From positions 9,132,985 to 9,196,984 of the forward strand of contig CM041196.1 of NCBI GenBank assembly GCA_023078555.1: a stretch of 64,000 nucleotides of DNA, in the 5' to 3' direction. The notes beneath the pieces are model-generated. The model did no database searches. It was not told where the DNA came from and worked only from the letters and a program-made list of their open reading frames with translations. The number at the start of each line of letters is the position of its first letter. The first letter of the stretch is position 1. Made by a program: the position numbers and the translations under genes. Shown piece after piece: positions 1 to 12,535 of the stretch. This stretch comes from Ulva prolifera. Lineage: Eukaryota; Chlorophyta; Ulvophyceae; Ulvales; Ulvaceae.

Positions 1-193
1 CCGGCAACTCACCTCAGCCTCCCGGAGTGCCTGGCGGCGGCTGTTTGCGTGTTGCAGCACACCACACCATTGAGTGGCTGCCGGTGTGTTTCTCGGAGAC
101 GTCCGGCTAACAATCGCCACAACGCCTGTTGAGAATGCTTGACATATTCTCTCTTCAATGCCATGGAAGTTTGAGTAACGAAGGTGCCGAATA

Positions 194-239
194 AGGGCAG
201 CAGCCCCCAGGCTGAACCAGGGTAGCAGCCCCCAGGCTG
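194..239. repeat. Two-copy 21-bp direct repeat
   Basis: Two copies of a 21-bp unit ending in cagcccccaggctg lie at about 194-214 and 219-239, with one difference and 4 bp between them. It is a local duplication of no known role. Confidence 0.6.
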
Positions 240-329
240 CATCCCATCACCGCGTCCGACGCAGGCTGATGGCGTGCAGGCGACGACATGGCTTGGGAGG
301 ACTCGGCGGAGGGGCGCCACATGCTTGAC

Positions 330-479
330 CTGTACGACCGCCAGCGACGGGGCTTCCTGCAGCAGAGCTGCCTCTTCGTCGAGGCCCTCTTCATCATTGG
401 TGCCGGCTGCTTGCCATGCTGCTGTCACGTGTTGAAGGGATGAGCCGTCATTCAAGCCCGCGTCATCCAGCCATGCCAA
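330..479 (-). CDS. Possible single exon of an unidentified minus-strand gene
   Basis: Read on the minus strand from 479, this stretch gives an open, fairly acidic peptide that begins MAWLDDAGLNDG and ends SLAVVQ just before a usable donor (cag followed by gtcaagc). Beyond the donor the same frame stays open to the left edge but becomes cysteine- and proline-rich, so a splice is more likely than read-through. No domain is recognised. No matching exon was found on either side, so this could be the edge of a gene lying mostly left of the window, or chance. The call is weak. Confidence 0.2.
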
Positions 480-3400
480 GTTGTTTGGTCGTTTAGGCTA
501 GACGACGGGCCTGTGAGCCTCCAACAGATGCATGTGGCGTGGCGACTGTGTCGTTGTTTCAGGAGGCCACGGGCGAGCTGCCATGGCAGCCATATGCTCT
601 GGCTGTCACAGATTCTATGCTGCTTGAGTTCGTCCACTCTGTCTTTTTGGATTTGTACGGGATACAGCAATGCAGGGATTCCGTTTTGAGGACACGGGGC
701 GTGTTTGCTGGGATCAGGCTGCCTGTCAATCTGCGGCTAGAGCCAGCGTTCTGCATCAGGTGGCAATGGATTAAAAATATGTTGATGTCTGCCTAGTCGT
801 GGGGTATGTGAATGCCGGGTGCAGCAGACTCTTCATATTAACGGCCCTGGCTGTCAAACACAGTCTGGGTGCAAGTCCTTGTGGTGCCGAGCAGGGACGT
901 GTGACACCGGCCATCCATTGAACGCTCTGCCTCTGCGATGGCCAGATTTCTTGTAATTGTTTACTCTTTTCTCACACTCATGTTTGACCAGCGTGACCGG
1001 AGGTCATTGTCCGTCATACAGCGTCCACTGGAGTGTGCTGCTGTTGTACAGCTTCACGCCAGCACCTTTTCTGCCCTGGGCTCTGGTTGGCCACCACCTG
1101 AGAGTCCCCGGCTGGTTCGGTCCCGGGTATGGCCGCACATTGGGCTTGCCCCCCACTCCATCCCATCCCGACCTGCTTGTGCGCAGGCGCTTGTGGACCC
1201 AGTACCATCGCTGGCTCGTGCGCTGTGGCATTGCCTGCCGGATTGCACGCTGTCCCCTATCATTGCTTGTCCTGCAAAATTCGGCCGTCGCAGTATTGTC
1301 CTGGACAGCTTGTCCAGCATCAACCCTGAAACACAGCTGGCCCCTGACCCAGTGTGTGTCCTCACAAAGGCTGTCCTCCTGTTGCGCCCCAGCGGTGTAG
1401 CGGACGTCTCAGTTGCAACACCTCCCCAAGGCAGCAATGACATGCAGCTCTGAGAGGGGAACTGTATTGGCAAAGACTGTGGACACTGTGAACACACGGC
1501 ATATGTGGTCCCATTAACTCGGAGTTGTCAATGTCCAATTGGATACGGCTCAGTAAATTCAGATTTACTTTACTTCACTGTGTCTACATGTGCACTGCAG
1601 TCTACCATGGTGGGTGTGGCACAATTGGTGTGGTAATCTGCCAGGTTTATAAATGTTTAGGTCCTCTCAGCCCCAGCTTGGACAACAGTCCACTGACCAT
1701 GGGAGTCTGTATTCGGGCATTGGCACTGAGATGTGTATTTCGGGGATGTCCGAAATTCTGACTCGGTGCTGATCCTTCTGGCGCAGAGGACCGAGAGCAA
1801 TGCATATGCAGGCGTGCAGGCGCATGAGGTGTTTTTGGAAGCCAGTAATCACGACGGGGCGCAGCGCGCAGCATAGACGAAACGTAAGTGAGATGAATAC
1901 GGCTGGAACACGATAAAGCGCCTCCGAGAATGTGATGTTGAGTGATAACGGTTAACTTTACGGGTTTCACGGCCTTCACTCTAGAACTGGATCATGTCCA
2001 CGTACACTGCTGCACATGTACATGGGATCTCAAAGGACACACGCCTGCATGCACGCGATCGCACGACATTCAGACCAACTGCATTTTATCTGACATAGCC
2101 AAGGTCGGAGTTCGAGAAATGCACTAGCTGCTGATCATCAGTTCATGAACTCCCCTGCAGACGAGGCGGGGAATAGCTGCAGCCGCCCGCAACAATTTGT
2201 ATCGATACATCATGGATGCATTGGGTCTCCACACGGAAACTGCACTGCTGATGGCAGGATCATAATGCTAGTCTTCCCCATGCCAGCTGCTGTGCGGGGT
2301 GGGGGGTGGTGCACCTAGCTATAGCCTGGGTGCTGTCCACGCGTACGGTTCATGATCAGCTGACGAGTCGTTTCTACTCATGGCCGATGCTCCAGCACTT
2401 CCAGATGAGGACTCATGAGGATCCAGTCACTGCACTGCACCGACCTGCGCGGTCCAAGCAGGTGACTTGGACAAGATGCCTATACTCTACCAAGCATGCG
2501 AGACCTGGCCACCCATGGGTGACGGCATGTTCGCCGTTGTCGACGACAGTCCGGACAGAATTGCTCCGAAGGATGATGTGGTACCAAGCACCAGGAGTTG
2601 CATGCAGCATTGCATACAGAAACCCGATTTCGACCGCGCAGCTTAACTCCCGACGAGAATGCTGCGGCTGTCCAAGCTTGACGGCTTGTGCTCGAAATCG
2701 GTGCTCAGATGCTCCTCGACCTGCTCCTCCGACGAGTCTGACTCATGCACGCTGTCCTGCAAGAACCTGTCCGTAGTTTAAGAGCTGTCCTCTATCGATG
2801 TTGTAGAGCGGGTAGAGCGGTAAAGCGTGACGGGAGTTGAAAGCAACCATCATGAACGCGGCCGCACAGATGCGTCTTGCGTTGGCTGCATGCTTTCAAT
2901 GCATGCCCATGCGGACCGTTTCATATCCGCCACACCGGCCGGGCAATGATCAACGTAAATGTACTCTGTCAGACCTGTTCGAAAGTGACGAGTTGCCCCC
3001 TTGAGAACGACCGCATGCGCGTGTCTGGCGTTCTTTGAGATTTTAGGCCTGCCAGAGCACTATATAGTTTACTCGACACCAATCGCCTGCTCTATAAAGC
3101 ATTGACCATTTTTACTTGTGTAGCCATCACTTTTCCCTGACTCTTCTGGGTTCGAAAGCTCTGGGGAGTGTCCTCAGCGAGACCGTCGACAGCATACAGC
3201 TTTACAATTGATGCTCTCAGGAAGGCAGCAGGCATAGCTGTTTAAGCTTTATCCAATGCTTTAATTCTTGTGCCAGCGATGAGTAACGCTGTGGCGAACT
3301 GACAGGCTGAGCGTTGCAGTCGCTAAATTGTCCACCGCTTCTCGGCAAGCAATCTCAAACTCAACTTCAGCATTCAGCGAAAAAGGTGCGCAGTTTCTTG

Positions 3401-5032
3401 CCTGGTTTGGGGCATTCCGTGCACGCTGCTGCAGCTGGCCGAATTATTAGTGTGCGCGGCTGTAGGACGTCTGGCCTGCATACTGTAGTTTCACGACGAT
3501 CTGCGTGCCGATTCCCCGTATTGTCAATTTCATGGAAGCGAAAATTTCGCCTGCAGGCGCGAGCTCATAGGCGTCCGTGCTTACATCTGAGTTCCCCTCT
3601 CCTTGTGGCCTTGTCTGACGTCGTGAGAACGAAATCCAGTGCCATGGTCATTATACCATTTGCGATTCTTCAAAACGGCTTTCCCTTGACAGACGTGCCG
3701 AAAAATCGAGCCGGTGTGCTTCGCATGTGAAGCAGCAACGCTGGCACCCCTCCGGCGGGAAAGTCCTTGGCTCATCTCGCATTGCATCAGTCGTTAGTAT
3801 TGTCGATGGTGTTAGGGACTGCTTTAACATGGATTACGTCTTCTCTGAACTTGTTGACATGTCCGGCTGGACACGTCCGTCTGTTGTCGTCGTACAGTTG
3901 GCGTTCCAACCATGCTTCCGCTCGTGCGCTATGTCTCTGACGCCCTCTCAGCTATGACACTCTGCTGCTGCGCAGCCACTTCTTCGCAAGCCCGCTTATC
4001 TGCTATGGAAGCTGCTAGTTGACGTTGTCTCCGCGGGGCCTCATGCACCAGCAGAATTTCCAAGCTTTGACTACATCTTCTTTTATCTACGACAGTGTCA
4101 ATACGTGTTGACGCCTTCGTGACCATGTCAGTCGTTGCGATGTTTCACGTACACGACTGGGCCATGTCCGCGTAAGGCAGGACTCGACTGTTCTTTCGGT
4201 GTAAGAAGGCATTTCAGCTTCCTTGCACGGGTATCTCTTGTATCCTTACAAGTGCATTTTGTCGGTTTTTTGTTGCTCAGAGACTGTTGCTTCGATTGAG
4301 TGCTCTTGGCACGATGGTTCTGCGTGTACCTCGGGCCTGCAAACCACGTCGGCCATTTGCAATTTGCATTCTTTGTGCCTCTGTGTGGCTTTTGTTATTC
4401 TGGCTTCAGAAAACAGAGATTTCGCCTGGTGTTGCATGTCACAGCTGTTTCCGCCTGATCGCAAAAATGCCTGTGTGCAGTCACGTGTGGCCACGAAAAC
4501 GTTTTATGTTGGCGTTTAACCTCGTCGTCCCGCGTTTACCAAACCAAAACACATTGTTTCAACCGTCATGGTTACTGGCTGCCGCGGCACCGGTAGCAAC
4601 CACTGGTAACCACATTCGCAGTGATATCCCAAGATCTTGTTCCAACTCATCAAGACGCTTGCCACGCAGCTTCGACATACACGATGGTTCATGTTTATTG
4701 GTGTGGCCGCGTGTTGAGATCTCCTTGTATTAAGAAAGACGACCCACGCTTATACCACTTGTCTTGCAAGATCGCACACAAGTATCCTGGACTGCCTGCG
4801 CTTGTAGAATTTCCGCTTGTTTGATCATCCCAACACCGCGCCAGCCCAGCCGTGCCAGTTGTCAAGAGCATTGACAGCACAATGCGTCAACACCGGTTCC
4901 CCTCGAACTCGGGAATTCTGTCTTTACAACTTCAACGGCAGTCGCTTACGTTGTGTGTGAATGCAGGATTGCAGCCTGGGCAGGTCATTCGCAGCTGCTG
5001 ATTTGAAGTGTCAAGCCCGGGCTCCCGAGTCC
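480..5032. other. Region with no assignable gene
   Basis: Open frames here are short, overlap on both strands and show no domain. The longest is a plus-strand frame at 938-1453 (171 codons), with an equally long minus-strand frame across it, which is what chance gives in balanced DNA. A SINE fragment lies at 1499-1575. From about 2800 to 4950 the base composition is mixed and I see no exon that could join the RNA-binding protein gene downstream. The promoter and 5' untranslated region of that gene should lie in the last few hundred bases, but no TATA or initiator element stands out. Confidence 0.5.
1499..1575 (+). mobile_element. 5'-truncated SINE-like fragment (3' end only)
   Basis: This stretch matches the 3' end of the element seen complete at 22922-23181: the block around gagttgtcaatgtccaat, then a variable gactcagtaaattcagat-like block, then a tail of tttac units. 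The tRNA-like head and the middle are absent. Loss of the 5' end with retention of the tail is typical of target-primed reverse transcription, so this is probably a retroposed copy in plus orientation. No clear target-site duplication was found. Confidence 0.6.
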
Positions 5033-7682
5033 ATGGCGCATCGCAATCACCACGCGGATGCGTCGTATGGCGCCGCTGAACTTGACGATACTACTTCTGG
5101 TAGCGGGATCGTTCTCGTTGTCCCTCGAGATGCAGATACGGCCGTCCTGCAGGTGAGTCAACTTCCTTGCTAGGCACTTTCTGTCAAACATCCTGGAAGG
5201 CGGAGTGCATTCGGTCGCAGTAGCAAGGTGCACCAGCGCACCGGTGCTCTAGCGACGTCACTCCCCAGCTCTCCTCTCCGACTGCCGATTCCCGGAACAA
5301 CCGACCTGGTTGGATCTGGTTGTTTCCATGCCATGGTGTCATGTTCCTGTTGCATCGTCAAGCATGCCTCATCTTTCCTTTGGAGGGTGTTTCCCTCAAT
5401 CAGCGGTGCTGTGCAGCTGCTGTGATGTCTGAGTAGTGCCCGTGCAGCTGCTGAGGGGGGCAATCTAAGATCCACATGCTTGCTCTGCAGTCGGAGCTGT
5501 CCAAGCTGCCAGGCCTGGAGGGCATCCATACCGAGTTTGTCCGACACGAGGGCTTCTGCATAGCTCAATTTGACAGCCAGGCTGCTGCGAGGCATGCACA
5601 CGAGACCATCTTGGCTGCCGATAGTCAGGTCTGTCCCCAACACCTGTGCACTTTTTGGCTCTCATGACAGTTGCATACCCTTTTGCGCTCCTGTAACCTG
5701 TTACGTCACTTAGCAAAGCATCTGATGGGGAGCTTGTGCGCCTTGTCACTGGTGCTTGGGATGCTGACTGCGCCATGCATGTGCAGCTCGGACCGTATCT
5801 GGTACAGTGCTACCATGTGGATCACGGGGCCGCCCAGAGCCACAATGTCTGGGGCGGCCCGAGCGACCACCTCCGCCTCCCGGAAACGCTGTATGAAACT
5901 GGGCCGTTGACGCAGAACATGCCGGGCCCGGCCTCCCCGCGGGCGGTGTTCAATGAGCCCGTGTGCCACCCGGCTGAGACTGGGTCGCAGCGGGGGCCTA
6001 GTAGCCTGACGAGCACGATGACACCGCACAGCAACAGCACCACCGTTGGCGGCGGCGGCGGCGCAGGCGGGCCCGCAGGGGGCTTCTGGAGCCCCCCGCT
6101 GTCGATGACGGGCGGTGCCGGGGCCTCGGCGCCCAACAGCTCAGGCGCCCCCGGAAGCTCCTCGCAGCTCGCGCTGCTGGCGCAGCAGCGTCTGGGGCAG
6201 CAGGCGGGCGCCGCGCACCCGCGGTACGACAACACTGCGCAATGCCACCAGCTCGCGCAGATGTTCCAGGGCCTCAGCACATCCCAGGACGAGTACCCGG
6301 GAAGTGGTGGGCATCATGACAGCGGCTCGGGCAACCCCGGCGGAGGCGTCCGTGGCCCGCCGTCCCTCCGCACGACCGCCTTCCCCCCCTCCAGCATGCC
6401 GTTTGACTCAGACGGTGTCCCGTCAGCGGGCAGTGGCGGCAGCAGCAATTGGCATGGCCGCGTGGCGTGCGGAACGCCGTCCGCGTACCCGACTCCGAAC
6501 ATGCAGCACCCTGGCTTGTCTGGCTCAGGGTACTCCGGCCTGCGCGAGGTCGGCAGCGGGGGCGCGGCACATGCCTACGGCTTGCCGCCGCCGCCGTTTG
6601 CCCCACATGGCCAGCGGCTGCCGTCCAGCAACGTCGGCGGGTATCCTCTAGACATTGTCGGCCCGCCGAGCACGGACGAGTTCACGGGGCCGGGGGGGTC
6701 CAATAACGGCGGCCCATACGGGTGGCAGGGGCATATGGCAAATTCGCAAGGGGGTGGCGGCGGCGGTGGCAGCGCAGAGCGGTCGCGGCAGCGGCTGTTT
6801 GTGGTCGTGAGCAAGAGCGCGACGGAGGAGCAGATTGCGAAGCAGTTCAAGAAGTTCGGGGGCATGGAGTACTGCAACCTGAAGCGCGACAAGCGCACGG
6901 GCGCGAGCAAGGGGTACTGCTTTGTGAACTTCTCGACGGTGGAGAGCGCGGCGGCGGCGATGAAGGCCCTCAACGGCATCGAGTTCCCCACAGGCTCCGG
7001 CAAAAACCTGCGGGTGCAGCCCCCTCCGCCCCTCGAGTTGCCGAACCTGCGCAGCCTATGGAACTGCCTCCTGTACTGTATGGGGCCAGGCCCGCAGACC
7101 AAGTTTGCTGGTGAACCATCCCAGCTGCCCTGCTGTGGACAGCCGTATCGCACTAACCGTATCGCACTTTCCGCCACCTGCACATGCATGCTCTCCTCCC
7201 TGGGGTCCAAGTCTGCCCTTTCCAAGAGCACCCTCTGGCGTAGCGGAGCTCCCCTGGGCATGCCAGTGACTTCAGAGCAGCCTCTGCCTGGCTCCAGCGT
7301 GCTGCGCCAATGCATGTGCCGGGGGCGTGCAGGTGGAGTACTCGGAGGTGCTGCCATCGGCGCGGCAGGGCATGCCGCCGACGTCGCGGCCGAGCTCCAC
7401 CAACAGCCACGGCAGTGGCGCGTTCAAGGCCGACAGCTCGATGTACGACAGCCACATGCCGTACCCGCAGCACAAGGCGATGCACGACCCCCGTGCACCG
7501 CGGTCGCAGGAGCACCCCGGCTCACAGGGCCACCAGCAGCGCAGCCCCGAGCGGCAGCCGGGCATGGCGTACGCTGGAAACATCACCGACTTTGTGGCCG
7601 CTCACAACTACGACCCCAACAGTGGCGTCTTTGCTGCGCCCAGCGGCGGAGGTGCGGCTCCACCTGCCGCGCGTCCACGCGT

Positions 7683-7746
<64 letters not shown>

Positions 7747-8833
7747 CGCTGTGCGTGTACTGGATGATGGGCATGGCTGCTGGTGTTCGGGGTCACAGCT
7801 TTCGCTATTTGTGTGTCTCTTCCTAGCTACTTTGGAGCGTCTTTGCCTGGAATGCGAGCGGCTGAGTGCGCACCGATCGCTGTGGGGCTGCCGCGGCGCT
7901 GCGGTGACTGACTGCCTGTGTGCAGGGTACCCGGCCTGCGGGGGCCGGGGCGGTGGCACGTCACGCTCGCGCGGCGAGGCGCCCGTTGCCGGTGACCCGT
8001 GCCGGCTGTTCGTGCACGTGGCCCCCCACCTCCCAGAGCACGCCGTGCGCCACCTCTTCGAGGCCTTCGGCACCGTCCTATCTGTCGCGGCCCTCGAGGA
8101 CGAGAGCTGCTACTGGGTGGTGCGCTTTGAGGACGCGGCTGCTGCGGCGGCGGCCTCGAGCAAGCTCAACGGCGCCAACATCCTGGGCTCCGTGCTGACT
8201 GTGGAGCCCAGCGACATGAACGGCCCGCTGCGGCCCCGTTTCCTCGGCGTGGTGCGCTCAATTCATGCCCAAGCTGCATTGAAGAGTTGTGTTCACGATA
8301 AGCCTTCTTTGCCTTCTGCGGTGCTCAGTGCCGTGCTGCTGTGATGCTGTTGTCTCGAAACGATCGTGTGCGTAGGAAGGGGCGGCAGTGGCTGTGCACC
8401 GTTCGGGGGCAGCGCCTGCGTGCCGGCGTGACGGCGTGACGGCGTTCGCTGTGCATTCGGAATGGATTGCGCAGCCTGCATGTTGACGGGAGGCGTTGCC
8501 GTGCAGAGCTCGATCAGCACTTACAGCAGCCACTACCCCTCAAGCCGCGGGCCCTCGAGCCAGGGCATTTCGAGCACCGGCTCGATGCAGGCCGCGGCCT
8601 TCGGGGGCAAGATGGCGCACTACTACGACGGCGGCGGCTGGGCCGTCGGCTCCGGCGGCTCGCACTTCCCGCCGCACACGCACGCGTCGCCGCCGCGGTT
8701 CATGCCACAGGTCGTCGAGGGCGGCGGCATCCGCGGCTCGTCGGGGCCGCCGGGCGCGCGCAACGGCTCGGGCTCGCTGCCGTCCTCTGGACAGTCCCCC
8801 GTCCCGCAGCCGGGGGGGCACGTGCATTTCTAG
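5033..8833 (+). CDS. RNA-binding protein with three RRM-like domains (ELAV/CELF/RBM45-type layout)
   Basis: Six exons fit in phase: 5033-5152, 5491-5623, 5719-7013, 7333-7651, 7926-8251 and 8507-8833, giving about 839 residues. The first, divergent RRM (about 16-84) spans exons 1-2. A Gly/Ser/Pro-rich linker follows. The second RRM (about 443-520) is clear, with RNP2 LFVVVS and RNP1 KGYCFVNF, and its last strand crosses the exon 3/4 junction. The third (about 645-717) begins RLFVHVAPHLPEH and has a weak RNP1, YWVVRF. The tail is Gly/His/Ser-rich and ends PGGHVHF. It should bind single-stranded RNA, in splicing, decay or translation control. Exon 3's acceptor is uncertain: the pair 5623/5719 keeps frame, while the stronger-looking tag at 5713 does not. 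The exon 5 donor may be at 8248 or 8251. An in-frame upstream ATG lies at 4961. The exact subfamily is not settled. Confidence 0.82.
7681..7746 (+). repeat. (GT)n microsatellite inside an intron of the RRM gene
   Basis: About 66 bp of GT repeat, interrupted twice by GC near its left end, lies 29 bp downstream of the donor at 7652, in the intron 7652-7925. In the transcript it reads as a UG tract, the kind of sequence bound by CELF- and TDP-43-type RRM proteins. A role in autoregulation is only a hypothesis. Confidence 0.9.
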
Positions 8834-11800
8834 CGTGAATTTGTTGTGACAGTGACCCGCGCACGCGGGGGTGGGGTGGGGTGGGGGTGGGTTGACGATT
8901 CTTCATAGGGATGCGTGCTTGACTGGCACTGACTGTTCAGCCCTCCGACAGTGTGCCGCGCTTGGAGCGCGGGGGTCGGGGCTGCGCGTGCGCGCGGCAT
9001 CTTACTTTGGTTTTACTTATGTGGACACGGTGCCTGCATCTGGCTGTCGCCATGGCCGGGCCTGGCAGCAGAGCTGCAGCATGCCCCGCGGTGCCTCCAC
9101 TGCCTCACCGGTGCCATGCATAGCACACCGGTCCGCCACTGCGTGCTCTGTCCGCCTGTGCGAGTGAACGGACGACAGCTCAGCAGTGGTGGTGAGGGCC
9201 ATCGTGACAGTGTAATCGGCGCCGGGGGGGTGAGTGGATTGCATTTTTATATTCATCTGTGTGCCAGTGGGGGGGTGTTCAGGCTCCTGCTGGCGGAGTG
9301 AACTTTGCCACTCAGGGCCGACACGCCTGGGGAGCATATGCCGGCGCCAGAGGCGGCTGCGGCACTGTTCAGGGTGCCCGCTCCCCGGGCGTGTAAGCGT
9401 GCGACGGCACGACTGGGAATGGGGGTCGGGTGGGACCGGAGATATCGTATACAGTGGCTGTGATTGGTGCATGCATGCATGGGTGCCTGCCTTGGGGCTT
9501 GCGGAGTAGGTCCGCAGGGCAGGCACGCGGGTTCTGGAGGTGCCTCGTCTGGCGCCGGCAGCCTGCGCACAGAGCCCATTGGCGTTGCTCCCACTCTGAG
9601 CGCCCACTATTTCCCCTTACATTGTGGCATTATGTGCATGGCGCGGCGTGTGTTTTTTAGCCTGCGACCATGACTAGTCTGACTAGTGTACGGGCGTGTG
9701 CATCTGCAGTTGTAACTGCGTGTTCCGTGGTTGTTCGGAAAATATGGGCGCTGAGTTCTGATGATTTGTCGCGACGTGCAAGGGTCCAGTAGTATAGCGG
9801 CCATGTCACTGGATTGCCACGTGATTCCACTGTTCTGTTTGCTACTACCGGAGCACAGGACTGGACAATGGTTGAACAGAGGTGGCCATCATCAGTGCAC
9901 ACCAGCGTTGCCTGCCTGTTTTGCATCATTGTGACCTGTCTCGCCTGCTCAAACCGGAACATTGACCAACACAGCCTCGGTATTACCTGTTGACCTCCGG
10001 CCCGTAGGCTCCGCTCCTGCCAAGCACGGCATACAGGTGGTCACTCAGTCTATGATGTTTGCGATGATTTTCCCACGCGCGTGGTGATGACATGCTTCTT
10101 CCAGGGGCGTTGCGGAAGTCAAGTGGACCTGTAGTGCACTGCTGTGTGTCCAGCTGACCGTGCCTCGCAACCTTGCCAGGCCTTGTGCCATTGAGGCTCA
10201 CCTGCAGTCATCACCACGACGGCACAGTCATCGCCGGTTCCACATGCAAAGTCCGGACCTGTGATTGTTGACGATGCGCACTGGCCACATGCTTTCTCCG
10301 GGCCTGTGACGACCATATCGCCGAGACTGGATCCAGCTGGATGTTTCCAGTGCCTTGCCCCGCAGAGCCGTTCGCCTGCCGTTGCACATCCTGGTGTAGA
10401 GACTTTTACCTCATGTTATCACGGTTGCAACTGTCACGCTGAACAAGATTTAGTTGTCATTCCTTGCCCAGAGGTGCCGAAGTTCACGATTCACCCAGAC
10501 GGGCATAGCGAATTTCACGGCCGTGAACTGCGCTGCAATGTCTGCAGCGGCTTCATGCATGACCGCAGGCTGCTGACAGTCGGGCAGCCCAGGATCACCC
10601 CAACAGCGCATGCCAGCAGCACTGCAAGCATAAGCAATCGCCTCATGCATCAATCGCCCTCTCTGGACGGTATTGATGTTGGCGCCACGCTTGGATGCGT
10701 CTCAGCTGAGATCTCGGCCAAGATCTGAAGGCGGTACACGAAGGCACATACCGTGTTACTCGAATACATATACAAGAATAGTAGCTGGGACATAGCTGGG
10801 ATATAGCTGGGACAGCCCAGTTACGTTACATGTGAAGCTCTTTATGTGCCTGCGTGCGGCGATGGGTAGCTACGTGAGCGGCAGCTGGCAGCGCGCAAGT
10901 CCCGCGGAGGTCCGAAGTACGACTGCATAACGATTGCAGTGGCTCGATTTTATGCTATGCTGTAGATATGGCATGGCGTGGGGGACATGTCGGGAGGCTG
11001 CCACAAGGCCTTGTCGCTTGTGCGACACGATGGTCCTTGAAGATGCAGAATCTGCATTGCAGACAGAAAGGCAAGAAGCACAGCAGTTGCACAGGAGTTG
11101 CCAAGGCTTTGACGCTGACGCATCTCAGCATGCACGGCGAGATCTGTGAGGTTCCGTCCTCGGTCACAGATCTAGCTTCGCGCAAGCGTCAGGTCACCTC
11201 AGGTGCTCTTGCAGGTTGCACATATGCATGCAGTTGCCACATGACTTAGCTCCTTGGCTTCCGCCATGCAGCAGTCGCCCGATGCAGCAGCAGCAGCAGC
11301 AGCGCACTTCCCAGTCTCGGAACAAAAGGTCTAACCTGTCACCATGGTACCTGTTGTGCACTGAATGACCGTGTGCACACATCCCTTGGTCATGGACAGG
11401 CAGGCAGACATGGAAGCAGGCAGTCTGCTGGGCATAATCTGAGCCCATGGAAGCAACATAGCTTCCCAGTGTATGTCCATGTTTTGCACAGCATTGCTTG
11501 TCTTCACTAACTTGCCTCAATTACTACAGTGCAGTATCCCATGTGATCTCCTATGACCACTGAGTCCTCTGTTCAAACGCCCTCCTCTGTCAATAAAGAG
11601 TCAGTACATGCCTAGTCAGGTGAGACCTGACTGTCATTAGTACTCCTTACAAAGGGAACCAGTGCAACATGTGCGGACGCAGAGACTGGCAGCAACACAA
11701 GCATCAGCTCATGTTACTAGCAGCTGCAGACTCTTGCAGAAGCCATCAAATTGCTGAAGCCACCCATTGCGATAGCAAGCTGTCTCAGTTCAGCATCTTG

Positions 11801-12535
11801 GCTGCTGCAGGCACACTGTCTGTACCAGCAGCAGCAGGAGCAGCACCGCCATCCCCAAGCTTTCAACCAGCATCAGCAAATGCTTGCTTTGGCCAGGGAG
11901 AAGCTGAGCTGTGACCAATCAGCACAGCCTTGCAGCATTCTAGCCGTGCTGGAGTCAGCCACGAGAGCCATGGCGCACAGTCTGCTGTTTCTGTGCCATG
12001 GGAGCCAGCACTGCCAACAAGAAATGGACCCAGCAGCCGTTTGGCACCACGAAACACAGTCTGAGACAATCTCCCAGTGAGGTGCATGCCTCTGCAAAGA
12101 GGCATCCCCTGCTGCCACTCCATGGCAAGACGTACGGTCATCCCACAACATCCCACAACGCTTTCTCCCCACATGGCTACTATCAGCTGCTATAGCCGCG
12201 TATCCAGGGCACCTCCCACACTCACCACCATGCGGTCATCCCTCATTCTCATTCAAGCTACTGAAATAATATGGCCAAACAATTGTGCCTACAAATCTTC
12301 TATTCAGGTATCTAGCTACGAGCGCAATGCGATACGCAGGCACAGCCATGGCAGGATGAAAAACCGCCGCATACAGCACAGAGACTCTGCAGCAGCGATC
12401 GGATGCATATGTGAAACATGGGTTTCTCAATCCTGTCCCATCCGCTGACAGCCATCGCCGGTACAAACACTCTCGATCGGTTATGGAGTGGCTATGAACA
12501 GCCGTCTCAAAAGGAATGCTGGCCAGGCCCCTTGA
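8834..12535. other. 3' flank of the RRM gene and region with no confident gene
   Basis: Just after the RRM gene stop there is a G-rich run (about 8866-8890), then sequence without long conserved-looking frames. At 10789-10820 there are three short atagctggg-like tandem units, and at 11289-11301 a short CAG run. Many overlapping frames of 60-110 codons occur on both strands with no recognisable domains. One cysteine-bearing frame (10261-10728) is listed separately. The convergent RLK1 gene ends at 12536 on the other strand, so its 3' untranslated region must lie in the last part of this interval. Confidence 0.5.
10261..10728 (+). CDS. Hypothetical 155-codon frame, doubtful
   Basis: The frame starts ATG and ends at tga. 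Its middle carries Cys and His residues (CYHGCNCH, then LRCNVCSGFMHD) that loosely suggest a small zinc-binding fold, with a stretch FTIHPDGHSEFHGREL before the last pair. I do not recognise a family. Codon use is not as GC-biased as in the confirmed genes nearby, and no flanking exons were found. It may be a decayed transposon-derived fragment or chance. Confidence 0.15.
   Translation: MIVDDAHWPHAFSGPVTTISPRLDPAGCFQCLAPQSRSPAVAHPGVETFTSCYHGCNCHAEQDLVVIPCPEVPKFTIHPDGHSEFHGRELRCNVCSGFMHDRRLLTVGQPRITPTAHASSTASISNRLMHQSPSLDGIDVGATLGCVSAEISAKI

Noticed and set aside
938-1497. Opposed frames of 171 and 147 codons as a gene pair
   Set aside because: Neither has a domain, both lack supporting exons, and they overlap almost fully.
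7522-8073. Minus-strand frame of 183 codons across the RRM gene
   Set aside because: It covers a GT tract and the complement of RRM-coding exons. The plus strand has RNP motifs and matching splice phases.
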